Part shown: positions 24,351-34,102 of the stretch, in pieces
Numbering within the stretch: the stretch's first letter is position 1
Layout of the letters: each line of letters opens with the position of its first letter
From: Nostoc sp. WHI
Lineage (GTDB): Bacteria > Cyanobacteriota > Cyanobacteriia > Cyanobacteriales > Nostocaceae
Assembly: GCF_015714725.1 (NCBI RefSeq)
Contig: NZ_WBKM01000354.1
Coordinates: 1 to 50,968 of the forward strand
Direction of reading: 5' to 3'
DNA: 50,968 nt
Translations under genes and position numbers: made by a program
Notes under the pieces: generated by a model
Told to the model about the DNA's origin: nothing
Database searches by the model: none
Seen by the model: only the letters and a program-made list of their open reading frames with translations

Positions 24351-25760
24351 CTATTTCTTTAGTCTTTCTGGTAGGCAATCTTGTCGAATTAAGTCTTGAT
24401 AAGTTTCACGTTGCAAAATTAAATTTGCTTCGCCATTCGCCACTATGACTGCTGCCGGTCGGGGCAAGCGGTTGTAGTTAGATGCCATACTGTAATTGTA
24501 CGCACCAGTTCCCATAACTAAGAGAATATCTCCTGGTTCAGTCTTTGGTAGTAGTGCATTTTTAATCAGAATATCTCCTGATTCGCAATGTTTACCAGCA
24601 ATTGTTACCGTTTCCGTTAAGGGGGAAGACATTTTATTGGCAACAACTGCCCGATAAACTGATTGGTAAGTAATTGGGCGGGGATTATCAGACATTCCCC
24701 CATCAATTGCTACGTAGGTACGAATTTCTGGGATAACTTTGGATGAACCAACAGTATAGGCAGTAACGCAAGCTGTGGCAATTAGCGATCGCCCTGGTTC
24801 ACTCAGTAATTTCGGCAAAGGCAGATTTTCGGCTGCACAAGCTTCTTGGATGACTTCACAAATTGGTTTCACCCATTCTTCAATACTGGGGGGATCGTCT
24901 GATTCTATATACTTAATCCCTAAACCGCCACCAACATTTAACTCTGTCAGTTTTAAACCATACTTTGCCGCTGACCGCAGCCACTCTACCATCAGCGCAG
25001 CTAGATCTTGATGCGGTTGACGCTCAAAAATTTGAGAACCGATATGAGCATGTAATCCTACGCAGTTCAAGGCAGATTGTTTGCTTACAAAACTAAACAA
25101 TTCCTCTATTTGATTGGGATCAAAGCCAAATTTACTATCTAATTGTCCCGTGCGGATATATTCATGCGTGTGACATTCAATACCCGGAGTTAACCGCAGC
25201 AGCAACCGAGGATGTGCGGAGGCGGAATTTGTCGTCTCTACAATTTCTCCCAAAATATGTAACTCGTGCCAGTTATCCACCACAATGGTGCAACCAGATT
25301 CTATGGCAAAAATTAGCTCTTCACGAGATTTGTTATTGTTATGGAGATAGATTTTATCAGGATTGACACCGGCTTGCAAGGCGGTGTAGAGTTCCCCCCC
25401 AGATGCTACATCGATTCCCAGCCCTTCAGAGGCGGCGATCGCACAAACTGCTAAACAATTCCAAGCTTTTGAGGCATATAATACTTGAGATTCGCCCTGA
25501 TAGTACTGTTTAAAAGCATCTCGGTATTGCTGACAAGCCAAACGCAGCGTCTCTTCATCTAAAATATACAAAGGTGAACCAAATTGCTGAACTAGGGTTG
25601 TGACATCACACCCACCAATTTCCAGGAAATCATGGTTATGAACTCTGGCAGTTAAGGGTAAAAGTTCTTGATTAGGCGAGAGATTTGTGTCGGTGCTGCG
25701 CCTTTGAGGTAAATATTGACTTCCAGAATGTTGAATCCCAGTGGAGTGAGTCGATACCAT
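24351..25760 (-). CDS. lysA: Diaminopimelate decarboxylase
   Basis: 469 residues. PLP-lysine in LYASKAWN near residue 93, the HIGSQI segment, GGGLGIKY, LSEPGRSLIA, and the C-terminal CESGDIL plus GAYNYSMASNYN motifs identify LysA, which makes L-lysine from meso-diaminopimelate in the last step of lysine synthesis. The N-terminus has an extra 40 residues of Ser/Gln-rich sequence; a later start is possible. Upstream of cdaA and uppS, same strand. Confidence 0.94.
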   Translation of the reverse strand: MVSTHSTGIQHSGSQYLPQRRSTDTNLSPNQELLPLTARVHNHDFLEIGGCDVTTLVQQFGSPLYILDEETLRLACQQYRDAFKQYYQGESQVLYASKAWNCLAVCAIAASEGLGIDVASGGELYTALQAGVNPDKIYLHNNNKSREELIFAIESGCTIVVDNWHELHILGEIVETTNSASAHPRLLLRLTPGIECHTHEYIRTGQLDSKFGFDPNQIEELFSFVSKQSALNCVGLHAHIGSQIFERQPHQDLAALMVEWLRSAAKYGLKLTELNVGGGLGIKYIESDDPPSIEEWVKPICEVIQEACAAENLPLPKLLSEPGRSLIATACVTAYTVGSSKVIPEIRTYVAIDGGMSDNPRPITYQSVYRAVVANKMSSPLTETVTIAGKHCESGDILIKNALLPKTEPGDILLVMGTGAYNYSMASNYNRLPRPAAVIVANGEANLILQRETYQDLIRQDCLPERLKK

Positions 25761-25851
25761 AACTGTAAGAGTTGTCCTTGTTAAATTACGGGCTTTGAGT
25801 TCGTCTCCCGTTTCCCAGTTTACAAAGGGTTTGTAATCTTATTCAATAAAT

Positions 25852-26403
25852 GTGATTTCATTAGACTTAGAAATTAAATTACTGACTTCAGAGGATCTGA
25901 GTGCATTGTTGGAACTCGATCAAGACTGTTTTGGCGGTCTATGGACAAAGGAGGGCTACCAACGAGAGTTGGACAGTCCCAACAGCGATTTGCTGGGTTT
26001 ATTTTCCCCTGTAACTAATTCGAGACTGCTAGGAATGGGTTGCTTTTGGTCAATTTTGGAGGAAGCCCACATTACAATTTTGGCGGTTCATCCTCAATAT
26101 CACCGTCAGGGAATGGGTGCAGCTCTACTATATTCACTCCTTAAGACAGCTTGCGATCGCAAAATGGAGCGAGCTACCCTCGAAGTGCGAGCTTCCAACT
26201 TGGGTGCTTTATCTTTATATCAAAAATTTGGCTTCAAAACAGCTGGACTGCGGCGGGGTTACTACCAAGATAACGGCGAAGACGCGCTCATTCTTTGGCT
26301 CTCAGACCTGCAACACTCCAAGTTTCAAAAGACTTTAGACAATTGGCATACCCTAGTTAGTCATCGTCTGAGCAAATCTTCTTGGCATTTGCTTTTTAAA
26401 TAA
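25852..26403 (+). CDS. rimI: Ribosomal protein alanine N-acetyltransferase RimI-like
   Basis: 183 residues from a GTG start. GNAT fold with the acetyl-CoA loop VHPQYHRQGMGAALL and the motif LEVRASNLGALSLYQKFGFKTAGLRRGYY characteristic of RimI, which acetylates the N-terminus of ribosomal protein S18. The C-terminus carries about 30 extra residues. Divergent from lysA. Confidence 0.88.
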   Translation: MISLDLEIKLLTSEDLSALLELDQDCFGGLWTKEGYQRELDSPNSDLLGLFSPVTNSRLLGMGCFWSILEEAHITILAVHPQYHRQGMGAALLYSLLKTACDRKMERATLEVRASNLGALSLYQKFGFKTAGLRRGYYQDNGEDALILWLSDLQHSKFQKTLDNWHTLVSHRLSKSSWHLLFK

Positions 26404-26434
26404 TTCGTAATTCGTAATTCGTAATTCGTAATTA
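26401..26434. repeat. STRR heptamer repeat (TAATTCG)
   Basis: Nearly five tandem copies of TAATTCG at the rimI stop; the stop codon lies in the first copy. Confidence 0.8.
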
Positions 26435-26840
26435 ATTTGGAATTATCGAGGCTGGTGATCGGCTTCAGCAAAAAAGTGCAACTTTGCTGCGTCTAATCTT
26501 ATTTGAATATTTTATAGAATAAAATGATTCTATAATAAAAAACTATATAATATATTTTTGTTTGACATTCAAAAATATATATGTTATTTGTAAGTGTTTG
26601 GGATTAAGTAAAGAAACTCTCAATATAAACACTCAGCAATTTGTAATAAATCCCAAAAGGGCTGGTGAACTAAAGCTCCTCAGTACACTAGTCAGATAAA
26701 AGTAGTCAATAGTTAACAATTAGCCCATCAACCCAAGTCATAGCTTCAGGATGTCTATAATCTGTTATACAGGCATCCAAAAGCTTTGCCTGTGCTAAAA
26801 TCAGCATACCGGCACGACCGCAGGTGATGGGAAAAATGCC
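26435..26840. other. AT-rich region upstream of clpC
   Basis: No gene. Contains an inverted repeat with ATAGAAT (26514-26520) and ATTCTAT (26527-26533), and a very A/T-rich tract (26505-26595). Promoter elements for clpC should lie here; none can be fixed by eye. Confidence 0.4.
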
Positions 26841-29309
26841 ATGTTTGAACGCTTCACAGAAAAAGCCATTAAGGTAATCATGCTGGCCCAAGAAGAGGCC
26901 CGCCGTTTAGGTCACAACTTTGTCGGAACCGAGCAGATCCTCTTGGGTTTGATTGGCGAAGGCACTGGAGTGGCCGCCAAGGTGCTGAAATCAATGGGCG
27001 TCAATCTCAAAGATGCCCGAATTGAAGTTGAAAAAATTATCGGACGGGGATCAGGCTTTGTTGCCGTGGAAATTCCGTTTACGCCACGGGCAAAGCGAGT
27101 TCTAGAACTCTCCTTGGAAGAAGCACGCCAACTGGGGCATAACTACATTGGCACCGAGCATCTGCTGTTGGGCCTAATCCGCGAAGGGGAAGGCGTAGCA
27201 GCCAGGGTACTAGAAAACCTCGGTGTGGATCTATCTAAGGTCAGAACCCAAGTCATCCGCATGTTGGGAGAAACTGCCGAAGTTTCACCAGGCGGTTCAT
27301 CCGGGCGCACAAAAACCCCGACTCTGGATGAATTTGGCTCAAACCTGACTCAGATGGCAATGGACAATAAGCTCGATCCAGTGGTGGGACGCGCCAAGGA
27401 AATTGAGCGGGTGATCCAGATATTGGGTCGCCGAACTAAAAATAACCCAGTGCTAATTGGGGAACCAGGGGTTGGTAAAACAGCGATCGCGGAAGGTTTA
27501 GCTTCCCGCATTGCCGCTAAAGATATCCCTGACATCCTGGAAGATAAACGCGTCGTTACACTGGATATTGGTTTGCTCGTAGCAGGAACCAAATACCGGG
27601 GTGAATTTGAAGAACGCTTGAAAAAAATCATGGATGAAATCCGCTCTGCGGGTAATGTCATTCTCGTGATTGATGAGGTACACACCTTAATTGGTGCGGG
27701 TGCAGCAGAAGGTGCTATAGACGCAGCGAATATCCTCAAGCCAGCTTTGGCTAGGGGTGAGTTGCAGTGCATCGGTGCTACAACCCTAGATGAATACCGG
27801 AAGCACATCGAGCGAGATGCAGCGCTAGAGCGGCGTTTCCAACCAGTAATGGTTGGCGAACCTACAGTTGATGAAACAATTGAAATTTTATATGGTTTGC
27901 GCGAACGCTACGAGCAACACCACAAACTGAAAATATCTGACGAAGCATTGGTAGCGGCGGCAAAGTTATCAGATCGTTACATTAGCGATCGCTTCCTCCC
28001 AGATAAAGCCATCGACTTAGTTGATGAAGCTGGTTCTAGGGTGCGCTTGATTAACTCTCAGTTGCCACCCGCAGCCAAGGAGTTAGACAAACAGCTGCGT
28101 CAGATATTAAAAGAAAAAGATGACGCGGTGCGCTCTCAAGACTTTGACAAAGCTGGGGAATTGCGCGATCGCGAGATGGAAATCAAAGCCGAAATTCGGG
28201 CGATCGCTCAAAGCAAGACCAATGCAACTGGCAATGAAGGTGAAGAACCTGTAGTTACAGAAGAAGACATTGCTCACATTGTCGCTTCCTGGACTGGGGT
28301 ACCGGTGAACAAACTCACCGAATCTGAATCTGAAAAGCTGCTGCACATGGAAGACACCTTGCATCAGCGTTTAATTGGTCAAGACGAAGCGGTCAGAGCA
28401 GTTTCAAAAGCAATTCGTCGCGCCCGTGTCGGTTTGAAAAATCCCAATCGACCCATAGCTAGCTTTGTCTTCTCTGGGCCGACTGGTGTAGGTAAAACCG
28501 AGTTGGCCAAGTCTTTGGCTGCTTACTTCTTCGGTTCCGAAGAAGCGATGATCCGCTTAGATATGTCGGAATACATGGAGCGCCACACCGTCAGTAAGCT
28601 GATTGGTTCGCCTCCTGGTTATGTTGGTTATAACGAAGGTGGTCAGCTGACCGAAGCCGTGCGGCGGCGTCCTTACACCGTGGTGTTGTTCGACGAAATC
28701 GAGAAAGCGCACCCCGATGTATTCAATATGCTGCTGCAAATTTTGGAAGACGGTCGGTTAACCGATGCCAAAGGTCGCACGGTGGACTTCAAAAACACCT
28801 TGCTGATTTTAACTTCCAATATTGGTTCTAAGGTAATTGAAAAAGGCGGTAGTGGTATCGGCTTTGAGTTCTCCGAAGATGCCACCGAGTCAACTTACAA
28901 CCGGATTCGCTCTTTGGTGAACGAAGAATTGAAGCAATACTTCCGTCCAGAGTTCCTCAACCGACTCGATGAAATTATCGTCTTCCGTCAGTTGAGCAAG
29001 CCGGAGGTAACACAAATTGCCGAAATTATGCTTAAGGAAGTATTTGGTCGTCTGACGGAAAAGGGTATCACCTTAGAAGTTACCGATCGCTTCAAGGATC
29101 GCTTGATCACTGAAGGTTACAGTCCCAGCTATGGCGCCAGACCATTACGCCGGGCGATTATGCGCCTGTTAGAAGATAGCCTAGCAGAAGAAATTCTGTC
29201 TGGTCGGATTAAAGATGGCGATACTGCGATCGTTGATGTCGATGAAAATGGCGTTGTGCAAGTTAGTTCTGAACAGCGTCGGGAATTGTTACCCCAAGGT
29301 GTTGAGTAA
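26841..29309 (+). CDS. clpC: ATP-dependent Clp protease ATPase subunit ClpC
   Basis: 822 residues. Two Clp-N repeats (FTEKAIKVIMLAQEEARRLGHN at 4 and FTPRAKRVLELSLEEARQLGHN near 80), first AAA+ with GEPGVGKTAIAEG, a UVR motif region (KDDAVRSQDFDKAGELRDRE), second AAA+ with GPTGVGKTELAK, and a final arm. It unfolds substrates for the ClpP/ClpR protease in the cytosol and is essential in cyanobacteria and plastids. Monocistronic, followed by a clear terminator. Confidence 0.97.
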   Translation: MFERFTEKAIKVIMLAQEEARRLGHNFVGTEQILLGLIGEGTGVAAKVLKSMGVNLKDARIEVEKIIGRGSGFVAVEIPFTPRAKRVLELSLEEARQLGHNYIGTEHLLLGLIREGEGVAARVLENLGVDLSKVRTQVIRMLGETAEVSPGGSSGRTKTPTLDEFGSNLTQMAMDNKLDPVVGRAKEIERVIQILGRRTKNNPVLIGEPGVGKTAIAEGLASRIAAKDIPDILEDKRVVTLDIGLLVAGTKYRGEFEERLKKIMDEIRSAGNVILVIDEVHTLIGAGAAEGAIDAANILKPALARGELQCIGATTLDEYRKHIERDAALERRFQPVMVGEPTVDETIEILYGLRERYEQHHKLKISDEALVAAAKLSDRYISDRFLPDKAIDLVDEAGSRVRLINSQLPPAAKELDKQLRQILKEKDDAVRSQDFDKAGELRDREMEIKAEIRAIAQSKTNATGNEGEEPVVTEEDIAHIVASWTGVPVNKLTESESEKLLHMEDTLHQRLIGQDEAVRAVSKAIRRARVGLKNPNRPIASFVFSGPTGVGKTELAKSLAAYFFGSEEAMIRLDMSEYMERHTVSKLIGSPPGYVGYNEGGQLTEAVRRRPYTVVLFDEIEKAHPDVFNMLLQILEDGRLTDAKGRTVDFKNTLLILTSNIGSKVIEKGGSGIGFEFSEDATESTYNRIRSLVNEELKQYFRPEFLNRLDEIIVFRQLSKPEVTQIAEIMLKEVFGRLTEKGITLEVTDRFKDRLITEGYSPSYGARPLRRAIMRLLEDSLAEEILSGRIKDGDTAIVDVDENGVVQVSSEQRRELLPQGVE

Positions 29310-29351
29310 AATTTAAGATTTGGGATTTAAATCTCAAATAGAAAATTAGAA

Positions 29352-29384
29352 AACGGTAGAGTATTTATTGCTCTACCGTTTTTA
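29352..29384 (+). terminator. Rho-independent terminator of clpC
   Basis: AACGGTAGAG pairs perfectly with CTCTACCGTT across a 9-base loop and is followed by T residues. Confidence 0.85.
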
Positions 29385-29476
29385 TTTATAGCTATTTTGC
29401 TACCTACAGTCAGTAGCAGATCGGTGTAGGTATTAGGAAAACCCAAAAAATACCATAGTAAAGTAATATTGTGTTT

Positions 29477-31210
29477 CTAATATCCTGGCTTTTTTCCTGC
29501 ACCACAATTAGTACATTTAACCCAACCGTCACTTTTATAATTAATTCCGTAATGTTGTAAACTATTTCTACTATCAACAGTTTTAAGGCAGTTCCAACAA
29601 TAATTTATATAAACATTGTAATTATGATTTCTACCGTCTAATCCAGAAATACCTGAACATTCTATTGGATCAGCATTTGGACACCAAAAAACTGTTATCT
29701 CCTGTGTAGTTGAATGTTTACTGTATTCAGGATTGAATGTCATTAGCTCTCCACAAAATCTACATTTTAATCTCTGAGAGTTCTTTTTTACAAAATTAGC
29801 CCAAGCTTTAATTTTTCGTATATATTCATCTACATCTAAAGTAATTCGTGGAAATTTAATTTGAATACTTTTAGCAACCAAAAAATGTCTAAGGTTCCAC
29901 TTATAACATTTATTAGTACTACTTTCTTTTTCTAAGCAGCTTGTTAAATCACCCTTATCAGAGGAGATGTCATCAAATGACATTAACATCGAATCTTCAT
30001 TTCTATAGGGATTACGCAAAAGACCTCTCAAACTCTTATTCCTCCGTGGACTCTGCGTCCTCTGTGGTTCGATTTTCCGTTGCTTGTGCGTAAGCCCTGT
30101 TCTAAATAAAGGAAATAATTGAGATGTATCGCCATTAACAGTAACTATCAGTTTCAGGAATGATTCATGTAGTTTGAGAAATGAAATTTTAGGATATGCA
30201 AAAAGTTTTAGACAAAAGGAGACAAGACTAATATCGTTATCATCAGCTTTTTTTGTTAAAATATTTAAATCCAAGTTTTCTTCAACTGCTCTATATAAAC
30301 TAAATACCTTTGCCTCTTTTGAAAGTTTTTCCCATATACTAACTGTGTCAGACTTAAACTTATCCCATATAATATCTACCTGAACTGTTGGGAGCAAAAA
30401 ATCAAAAATTATTGGTTGTGCTTGTAACTCAGAAGGAAGTATGGATACAATATATTCAAGTTCTGCTGTATTGGCAGTTTTTAATATATCAACTAGTTTA
30501 TCCAATTGTGACTTACTTAAATTATTATTAGATGCGCTAATAATATACTTTGCTTGAAGTTTTTTAGGGGCTATATCATAAATTTTGGGAATTTTGAGTA
30601 GTTGTTGTGGTAATTCAGTTATGAGGTTATCATAATTATTAAGATATTCAAATATTTCATCAACTATGTCTTTGCTTTCAGTTTCCTCCACAATTTGACT
30701 AAAGATTTTAATAGCTTGTTGGGGTTGTAATAACTTCCGAATATCTTTAGAAACCAGATATAGCTCTTCTGGTAAAGATTGGAGAAAAGAATATTTTTGA
30801 TAAGTGCTTAACAAATTCAACTTTTTTATACAAAGAGCAGCCAAATCATCTACAGATTGACTTTTATTCTTTATACAATTTTGCAAATATTTACTAAAAA
30901 TTGGCTGCCAAAACATGACTTGATTGCTTAAAGCACAAGTTTTTATAACATCTAAATCTTCTTCATTCTGTATTAAATCTATATCAAAAGATTGGTAACT
31001 TATCTTGCCATCTTTATTTGTTACTGTCTTAACATAAAAAGAGACAATAGCATCTTGTTTAAGATAATTTTCACTACATTTAATATCACGTTTATTAAAA
31101 TACAAATCATCAGAATTTGTGATCTGAGAGATAAAACCGTAATCATTGGGGCGACCTGTTTTTGAGTTCAATCCGCCATACCATTTAACTTTTCCAACTT
31201 CTCTATTCAT
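29477..31210 (-). CDS. Cold-shock-domain and zinc-finger protein carrying an in-frame MITE
   Basis: 577 residues. The first 75 residues form a cold-shock/OB domain (GKVKWYGG, then DYGFISQ, then DLYFNKRDI). The large centre is helical with no recognised domain. The C-terminus has CxxC-type zinc sites (CRFCGELM, CPNADPIEC, CWNC, CTNCGAG), typical of nucleic-acid-binding zinc ribbons. Residues at about 370-400 (KIEPQRTQSPRRNKS) are encoded by a 92-bp inverted-repeat element and are unlike the rest, so they were added by insertion without breaking the frame. An RNA-related role is likely, specific function unknown. Confidence 0.7.
   Translation of the reverse strand: MNREVGKVKWYGGLNSKTGRPNDYGFISQITNSDDLYFNKRDIKCSENYLKQDAIVSFYVKTVTNKDGKISYQSFDIDLIQNEEDLDVIKTCALSNQVMFWQPIFSKYLQNCIKNKSQSVDDLAALCIKKLNLLSTYQKYSFLQSLPEELYLVSKDIRKLLQPQQAIKIFSQIVEETESKDIVDEIFEYLNNYDNLITELPQQLLKIPKIYDIAPKKLQAKYIISASNNNLSKSQLDKLVDILKTANTAELEYIVSILPSELQAQPIIFDFLLPTVQVDIIWDKFKSDTVSIWEKLSKEAKVFSLYRAVEENLDLNILTKKADDNDISLVSFCLKLFAYPKISFLKLHESFLKLIVTVNGDTSQLFPLFRTGLTHKQRKIEPQRTQSPRRNKSLRGLLRNPYRNEDSMLMSFDDISSDKGDLTSCLEKESSTNKCYKWNLRHFLVAKSIQIKFPRITLDVDEYIRKIKAWANFVKKNSQRLKCRFCGELMTFNPEYSKHSTTQEITVFWCPNADPIECSGISGLDGRNHNYNVYINYCWNCLKTVDSRNSLQHYGINYKSDGWVKCTNCGAGKKPGY
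30007..30098. mobile_element. MITE inserted in frame in the cold-shock-domain gene
   Basis: The ends are AGGGATTACGCAAAAG and CTTGTGCGTAAGCCCT, inverse complements with two mismatches. The interior has CTCCGTGGACTCTGCGTCC and TGTGGTTCG, core words of a common cyanobacterial non-autonomous repeat also related to the interior of the element at 4408-4534. Confidence 0.8.
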
Positions 31211-31482
31211 ATTCTGGTAAACCCTAGTTTTAAATGTTTATCTAAATTTAATACAGATAAAAATAATCAATTTATGTATAAATACTTATTTTTGGATTAA
31301 TAAAGAAGTTTTAATAACTTTAAGTGTGATTACTATATTCTTAAAATAATTAGATACTCGACTCTTTTGTGGTTACTTAGCTGTTACGTCAAGCTAAACC
31401 AATTACCCTACCCAAATACTTAGAATGTACTATGAAGTATGCGATCGCTTTTCGCATCTGATTTCAGATATTATTCACTGGA
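31211..31482. other. Intergenic region, nothing identified
   Basis: AT-rich divergent promoter region between the cold-shock-domain gene and the 125-residue gene, with one HIP1 site (31441-31448). Confidence 0.4.
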
Positions 31483-31860
31483 ATGATTCGAGGATATGAC
31501 CGTTATGGGATGTTTTTTAATGAACCAATAGGTTATAGAATCAGTCCAGATGGTAGTCGTATTCTACTTTACTATGGGGAGATAAAATCAATGCAGACGA
31601 CCAATACCACGTCATCCCCCGCACAAGACCGAGTGAAGAATAACTGGGAATTTACAGAAGTATGGATAGATTCAATGTTATCCCCTCCATACATTCTTTT
31701 ATTGCTTTGCGATAGTGAAGATAACTGTCAAGTTTATGATCCGGCGCAGGGTTATAAAGTTGTATTTTCTAGTAATGACTATAATGCAGCCAAGTTATGG
31801 TTACTAGAAGATGAGTATGAGCCAATTAAAGGTAGGCTTTTTGCTGCGGAATTAATCTGA
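31483..31860 (+). CDS. Hypothetical protein
   Basis: 125 residues, alternating strands and turns, acidic C-terminus (LWLLEDEYEPIKG). No family recognised, no signal peptide. Stands alone. Confidence 0.5.
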   Translation: MIRGYDRYGMFFNEPIGYRISPDGSRILLYYGEIKSMQTTNTTSSPAQDRVKNNWEFTEVWIDSMLSPPYILLLLCDSEDNCQVYDPAQGYKVVFSSNDYNAAKLWLLEDEYEPIKGRLFAAELI

Positions 31861-32064
31861 GTTACTAGAGAGTTTTTAGAGAATATGATTGAGAACACTT
31901 GCGTAAATCACAAGACTTACACAAGTTTCACCAGCACTGACTAACATCAGTAGCTACTCGTTAGCTACCCACACTCTATGCCGTGTTCAATTTCCCCAGT
32001 CCAGTCCATTTTCAGATGCTAGTGTTATGCTGTGAATATTTGACATAGCTTAAATGCTAAAACT
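31861..32064. other. Intergenic region, nothing identified
   Basis: About 200 bases with no gene or hairpin of note; holds the hicB promoter. Confidence 0.35.
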
Positions 32065-32274
32065 ATGAAGACTTTCACTGCAATTGTTGAGCGAGATTCT
32101 GATACAAAGCTTTATGTTGGCTATGTTCCCGGATTTCCTGGCGCACACTCCCAGGCAGAAACATTGGATGAATTACAAGAGAATCTGCGTGAAGTAATTG
32201 AGATGCTTCTGGAGGATGAAAATTTAGCATTCGATACAGAGTTTGTTGGTACACAACAAATTGTAATCCAGTAG
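32065..32274 (+). CDS. hicB: HicB-family antitoxin
   Basis: 69 residues with the HicB partial RNase H fold: FTAIVERDSDTKLYVGYVPGFPGAHSQAETLDELQENLREVIEM. Normally it neutralises the HicA mRNA interferase encoded immediately downstream. Here the hicA start is 3 bases after its stop, but hicA is destroyed (see next), so this antitoxin is an orphan. Full length by family standards. Confidence 0.85.
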   Translation: MKTFTAIVERDSDTKLYVGYVPGFPGAHSQAETLDELQENLREVIEMLLEDENLAFDTEFVGTQQIVIQ

Positions 32275-32277
32275 ATT

Positions 32278-32478
32278 ATGAGCAAGATCCCCATTTTGAA
32301 AGCACAAAAGGTTGTTCGGATATTAGTGGCGTGGCAAAGCTAAATTGATGCAATAGAAAAATTGAGTTATGTTTCCAAAATCTCAATGTTTCAGAGATTA
32401 GTAATGCACTATTTTAGCCTTGCCACGCTATTAGAAAGCCTTGGATTTGTAGAGGTGCGTCAGAAAGGTTCGCATAGT
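32278..32478 (+). pseudogene. hicA: HicA toxin, disrupted by a MITE and truncated
   Basis: The frame starts MSKIPILKAQKVVRIL and is cut at codon 16 by a 102-bp element, ending in a stop at 32341. Beyond the element the gene resumes as LESLGFVEVRQKGSH, a clear HicA continuation that holds the expected active-site histidine in GSH. After this the remaining part is lost, shortly before the 3' end of the RTX gene. Non-functional. Confidence 0.8.
32327..32428. mobile_element. MITE inserted in hicA
   Basis: Ends GCGTGGCAAAGCTAAA and TTTTAGCCTTGCCACGC are inverse complements with one mismatch. TATTAG flanks it on both sides (32321-32326 and 32429-32434) as a target duplication. Excision of the element plus one copy restores the HicA frame at RIL-ESLGF. 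Confidence 0.85.
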
Positions 32479-32509
32479 TTCGCCACGAAGGAAGTCACCC
32501 AAAGTAACA

Positions 32510-34102
32510 CTAGGCAATTACCAGAATGTCAGCAGTAGTGAGACTTGGGCTGCCCGTGAGAGTAGCTATTTGATGCGCTGCAATTGCCCCTGTGCCATCC
32601 ACATCAAATAGCAACGCACCTGTACTGCTGTGATAGATAAATCGATCCCCAGCATCCAGAGCTACGTTCCCTAAGCTGAACTGGTCAGGCGTGATCACAG
32701 CTCCAGCCGTCAAGCCTCCTCCAAAACCAGCCGCTGAAACTAGCAGGGTGTCATTTGGCACACTAAAGTTAGTGATGGTGTCAATGCCTTCTGTCTTAGC
32801 CAGAAAGGTCAAGCTGTCTGCTCCAATACCACCTGTCAAGGTGTCATTGCCTGTGCCGCCAACTAAGGTGTCATTACCATTACCACCCAAAAGAATGTCA
32901 TTGCCTGTGCCGCCAACTAAGCTGTCATTACCATTACCACCTGTCAAGGTGTCATTGCCTGTTCCTCCATCCAGGATGTTGTCTGCACTATTGCCAGTAA
33001 TCAGGTTAGCAAGAGTGTTACCTGTGCCGTTGATAACAGATGTACCTGTTAAGGTGAGGTTTTCTAAGTTCGCACTTAATGTATAATTTGCAAGAGAGCT
33101 GTTCACTGTATCAATGCCACCCGTACTGGCAATAGCATTGGTTTCAGTTACTATATCTGTAGCGATATTAACAAAATAGATGTCGGAGCCATCACCACCT
33201 ATCAGATTGTCAACACCGGCACCTCCGTCCAGAATATCATTCCCTGCCTCACCTTTTAAGGTGTCGTTCCCTGTCCCACCGGTTATGGTGTCGTTCCCTG
33301 CACCGCCATCAATAGTGTAAGTACCCGAAGTTGTAGGTGAAATCGTAACTCTATCGTTGCCTGCCCCCGTATCAATTGTATTAGCAGCACTTGTTGTTGA
33401 TGCCGTTATGATATCTGCACCTGAACCAGTTGCAATAATTTGTTGGCCTGCACTGGATGTTGCATTCACTACGACCGCACTTGTACTGGTACTTGTTATA
33501 GTTTGTGTACCTCCAGCGGATGTGGCGGTCACTTGGGTAAGATTTTGACCACCACCAGTACCGTCACCAATAATCTGCGCACCCGCCCCGGTGGTGGTTG
33601 CAAAGACCGTCTTAAGACCTACACCTTTAATATTCAGTGCCCCTGCACCGGATATTGCTGTCACTGTAGTAGCACCTGAACCCGTTACAATAGTTTGAGC
33701 ACCTGCTATGGATGTTGTTGTGAGTGTTGCCGCACCAGTGAATGTGGTCAAGGCAATGTTAATCGCACCAGCCCCGGATGTTGCTGTTGTTAGCTCTACG
33801 CCCAAGGGTGCGAATGCTGCTTGAAAATTAACACCTGTAGTAATGGTTTGTGCACCATTACCTGTTGTATTGATTACAACCTTTTCAATATTTGTCAGAT
33901 TAGTCCAGAGACTATCAGGCGGTGTGATAGCAACATCCACAAGATGGTCAATATAGAGCGTATCTATGCCTGTGCCACCATTGAGAGTATCGTTAGAACC
34001 AAAGGTATCCAGTGCCACACCATCATAAGTGCCATTAAATGTGTCGTTACCTACGGTGCCAGTAAGATTATCTGCGTTGGTAGTTAGCGTGAAAGTAGCC
34101 AT
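32510..34102 (-). CDS. RTX/hemolysin-type calcium-binding protein
   Basis: 530 residues. Residues 240-300 and 360-425 consist of RTX nonapeptides (GGTGNDTLTGG and variants), which bind calcium and fold into a beta-roll. The N-terminal region (TTNADNLTGTVGNDTF) is related, and residues 70-240 are a Thr/Ala/Gly-rich beta-repeat. The C-terminal 80 residues resemble the secretion-signal domain after RTX arrays (type I secretion). No enzymatic domain seen, so it may be a surface or matrix protein. No signal peptide, as expected. Confidence 0.85.
   Translation of the reverse strand: MATFTLTTNADNLTGTVGNDTFNGTYDGVALDTFGSNDTLNGGTGIDTLYIDHLVDVAITPPDSLWTNLTNIEKVVINTTGNGAQTITTGVNFQAAFAPLGVELTTATSGAGAINIALTTFTGAATLTTTSIAGAQTIVTGSGATTVTAISGAGALNIKGVGLKTVFATTTGAGAQIIGDGTGGGQNLTQVTATSAGGTQTITSTSTSAVVVNATSSAGQQIIATGSGADIITASTTSAANTIDTGAGNDRVTISPTTSGTYTIDGGAGNDTITGGTGNDTLKGEAGNDILDGGAGVDNLIGGDGSDIYFVNIATDIVTETNAIASTGGIDTVNSSLANYTLSANLENLTLTGTSVINGTGNTLANLITGNSADNILDGGTGNDTLTGGNGNDSLVGGTGNDILLGGNGNDTLVGGTGNDTLTGGIGADSLTFLAKTEGIDTITNFSVPNDTLLVSAAGFGGGLTAGAVITPDQFSLGNVALDAGDRFIYHSSTGALLFDVDGTGAIAAHQIATLTGSPSLTTADILVIA

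Noticed and set aside
27350..27808. 152-codon frame opposite clpC
   Set aside because: Lies wholly inside clpC on the opposite strand and has no protein-like features.
32691..33086. 131-codon frame opposite the RTX gene
   Set aside because: Its Pro/Leu/Val periodicity is the reverse reading of the RTX nonapeptide repeats.
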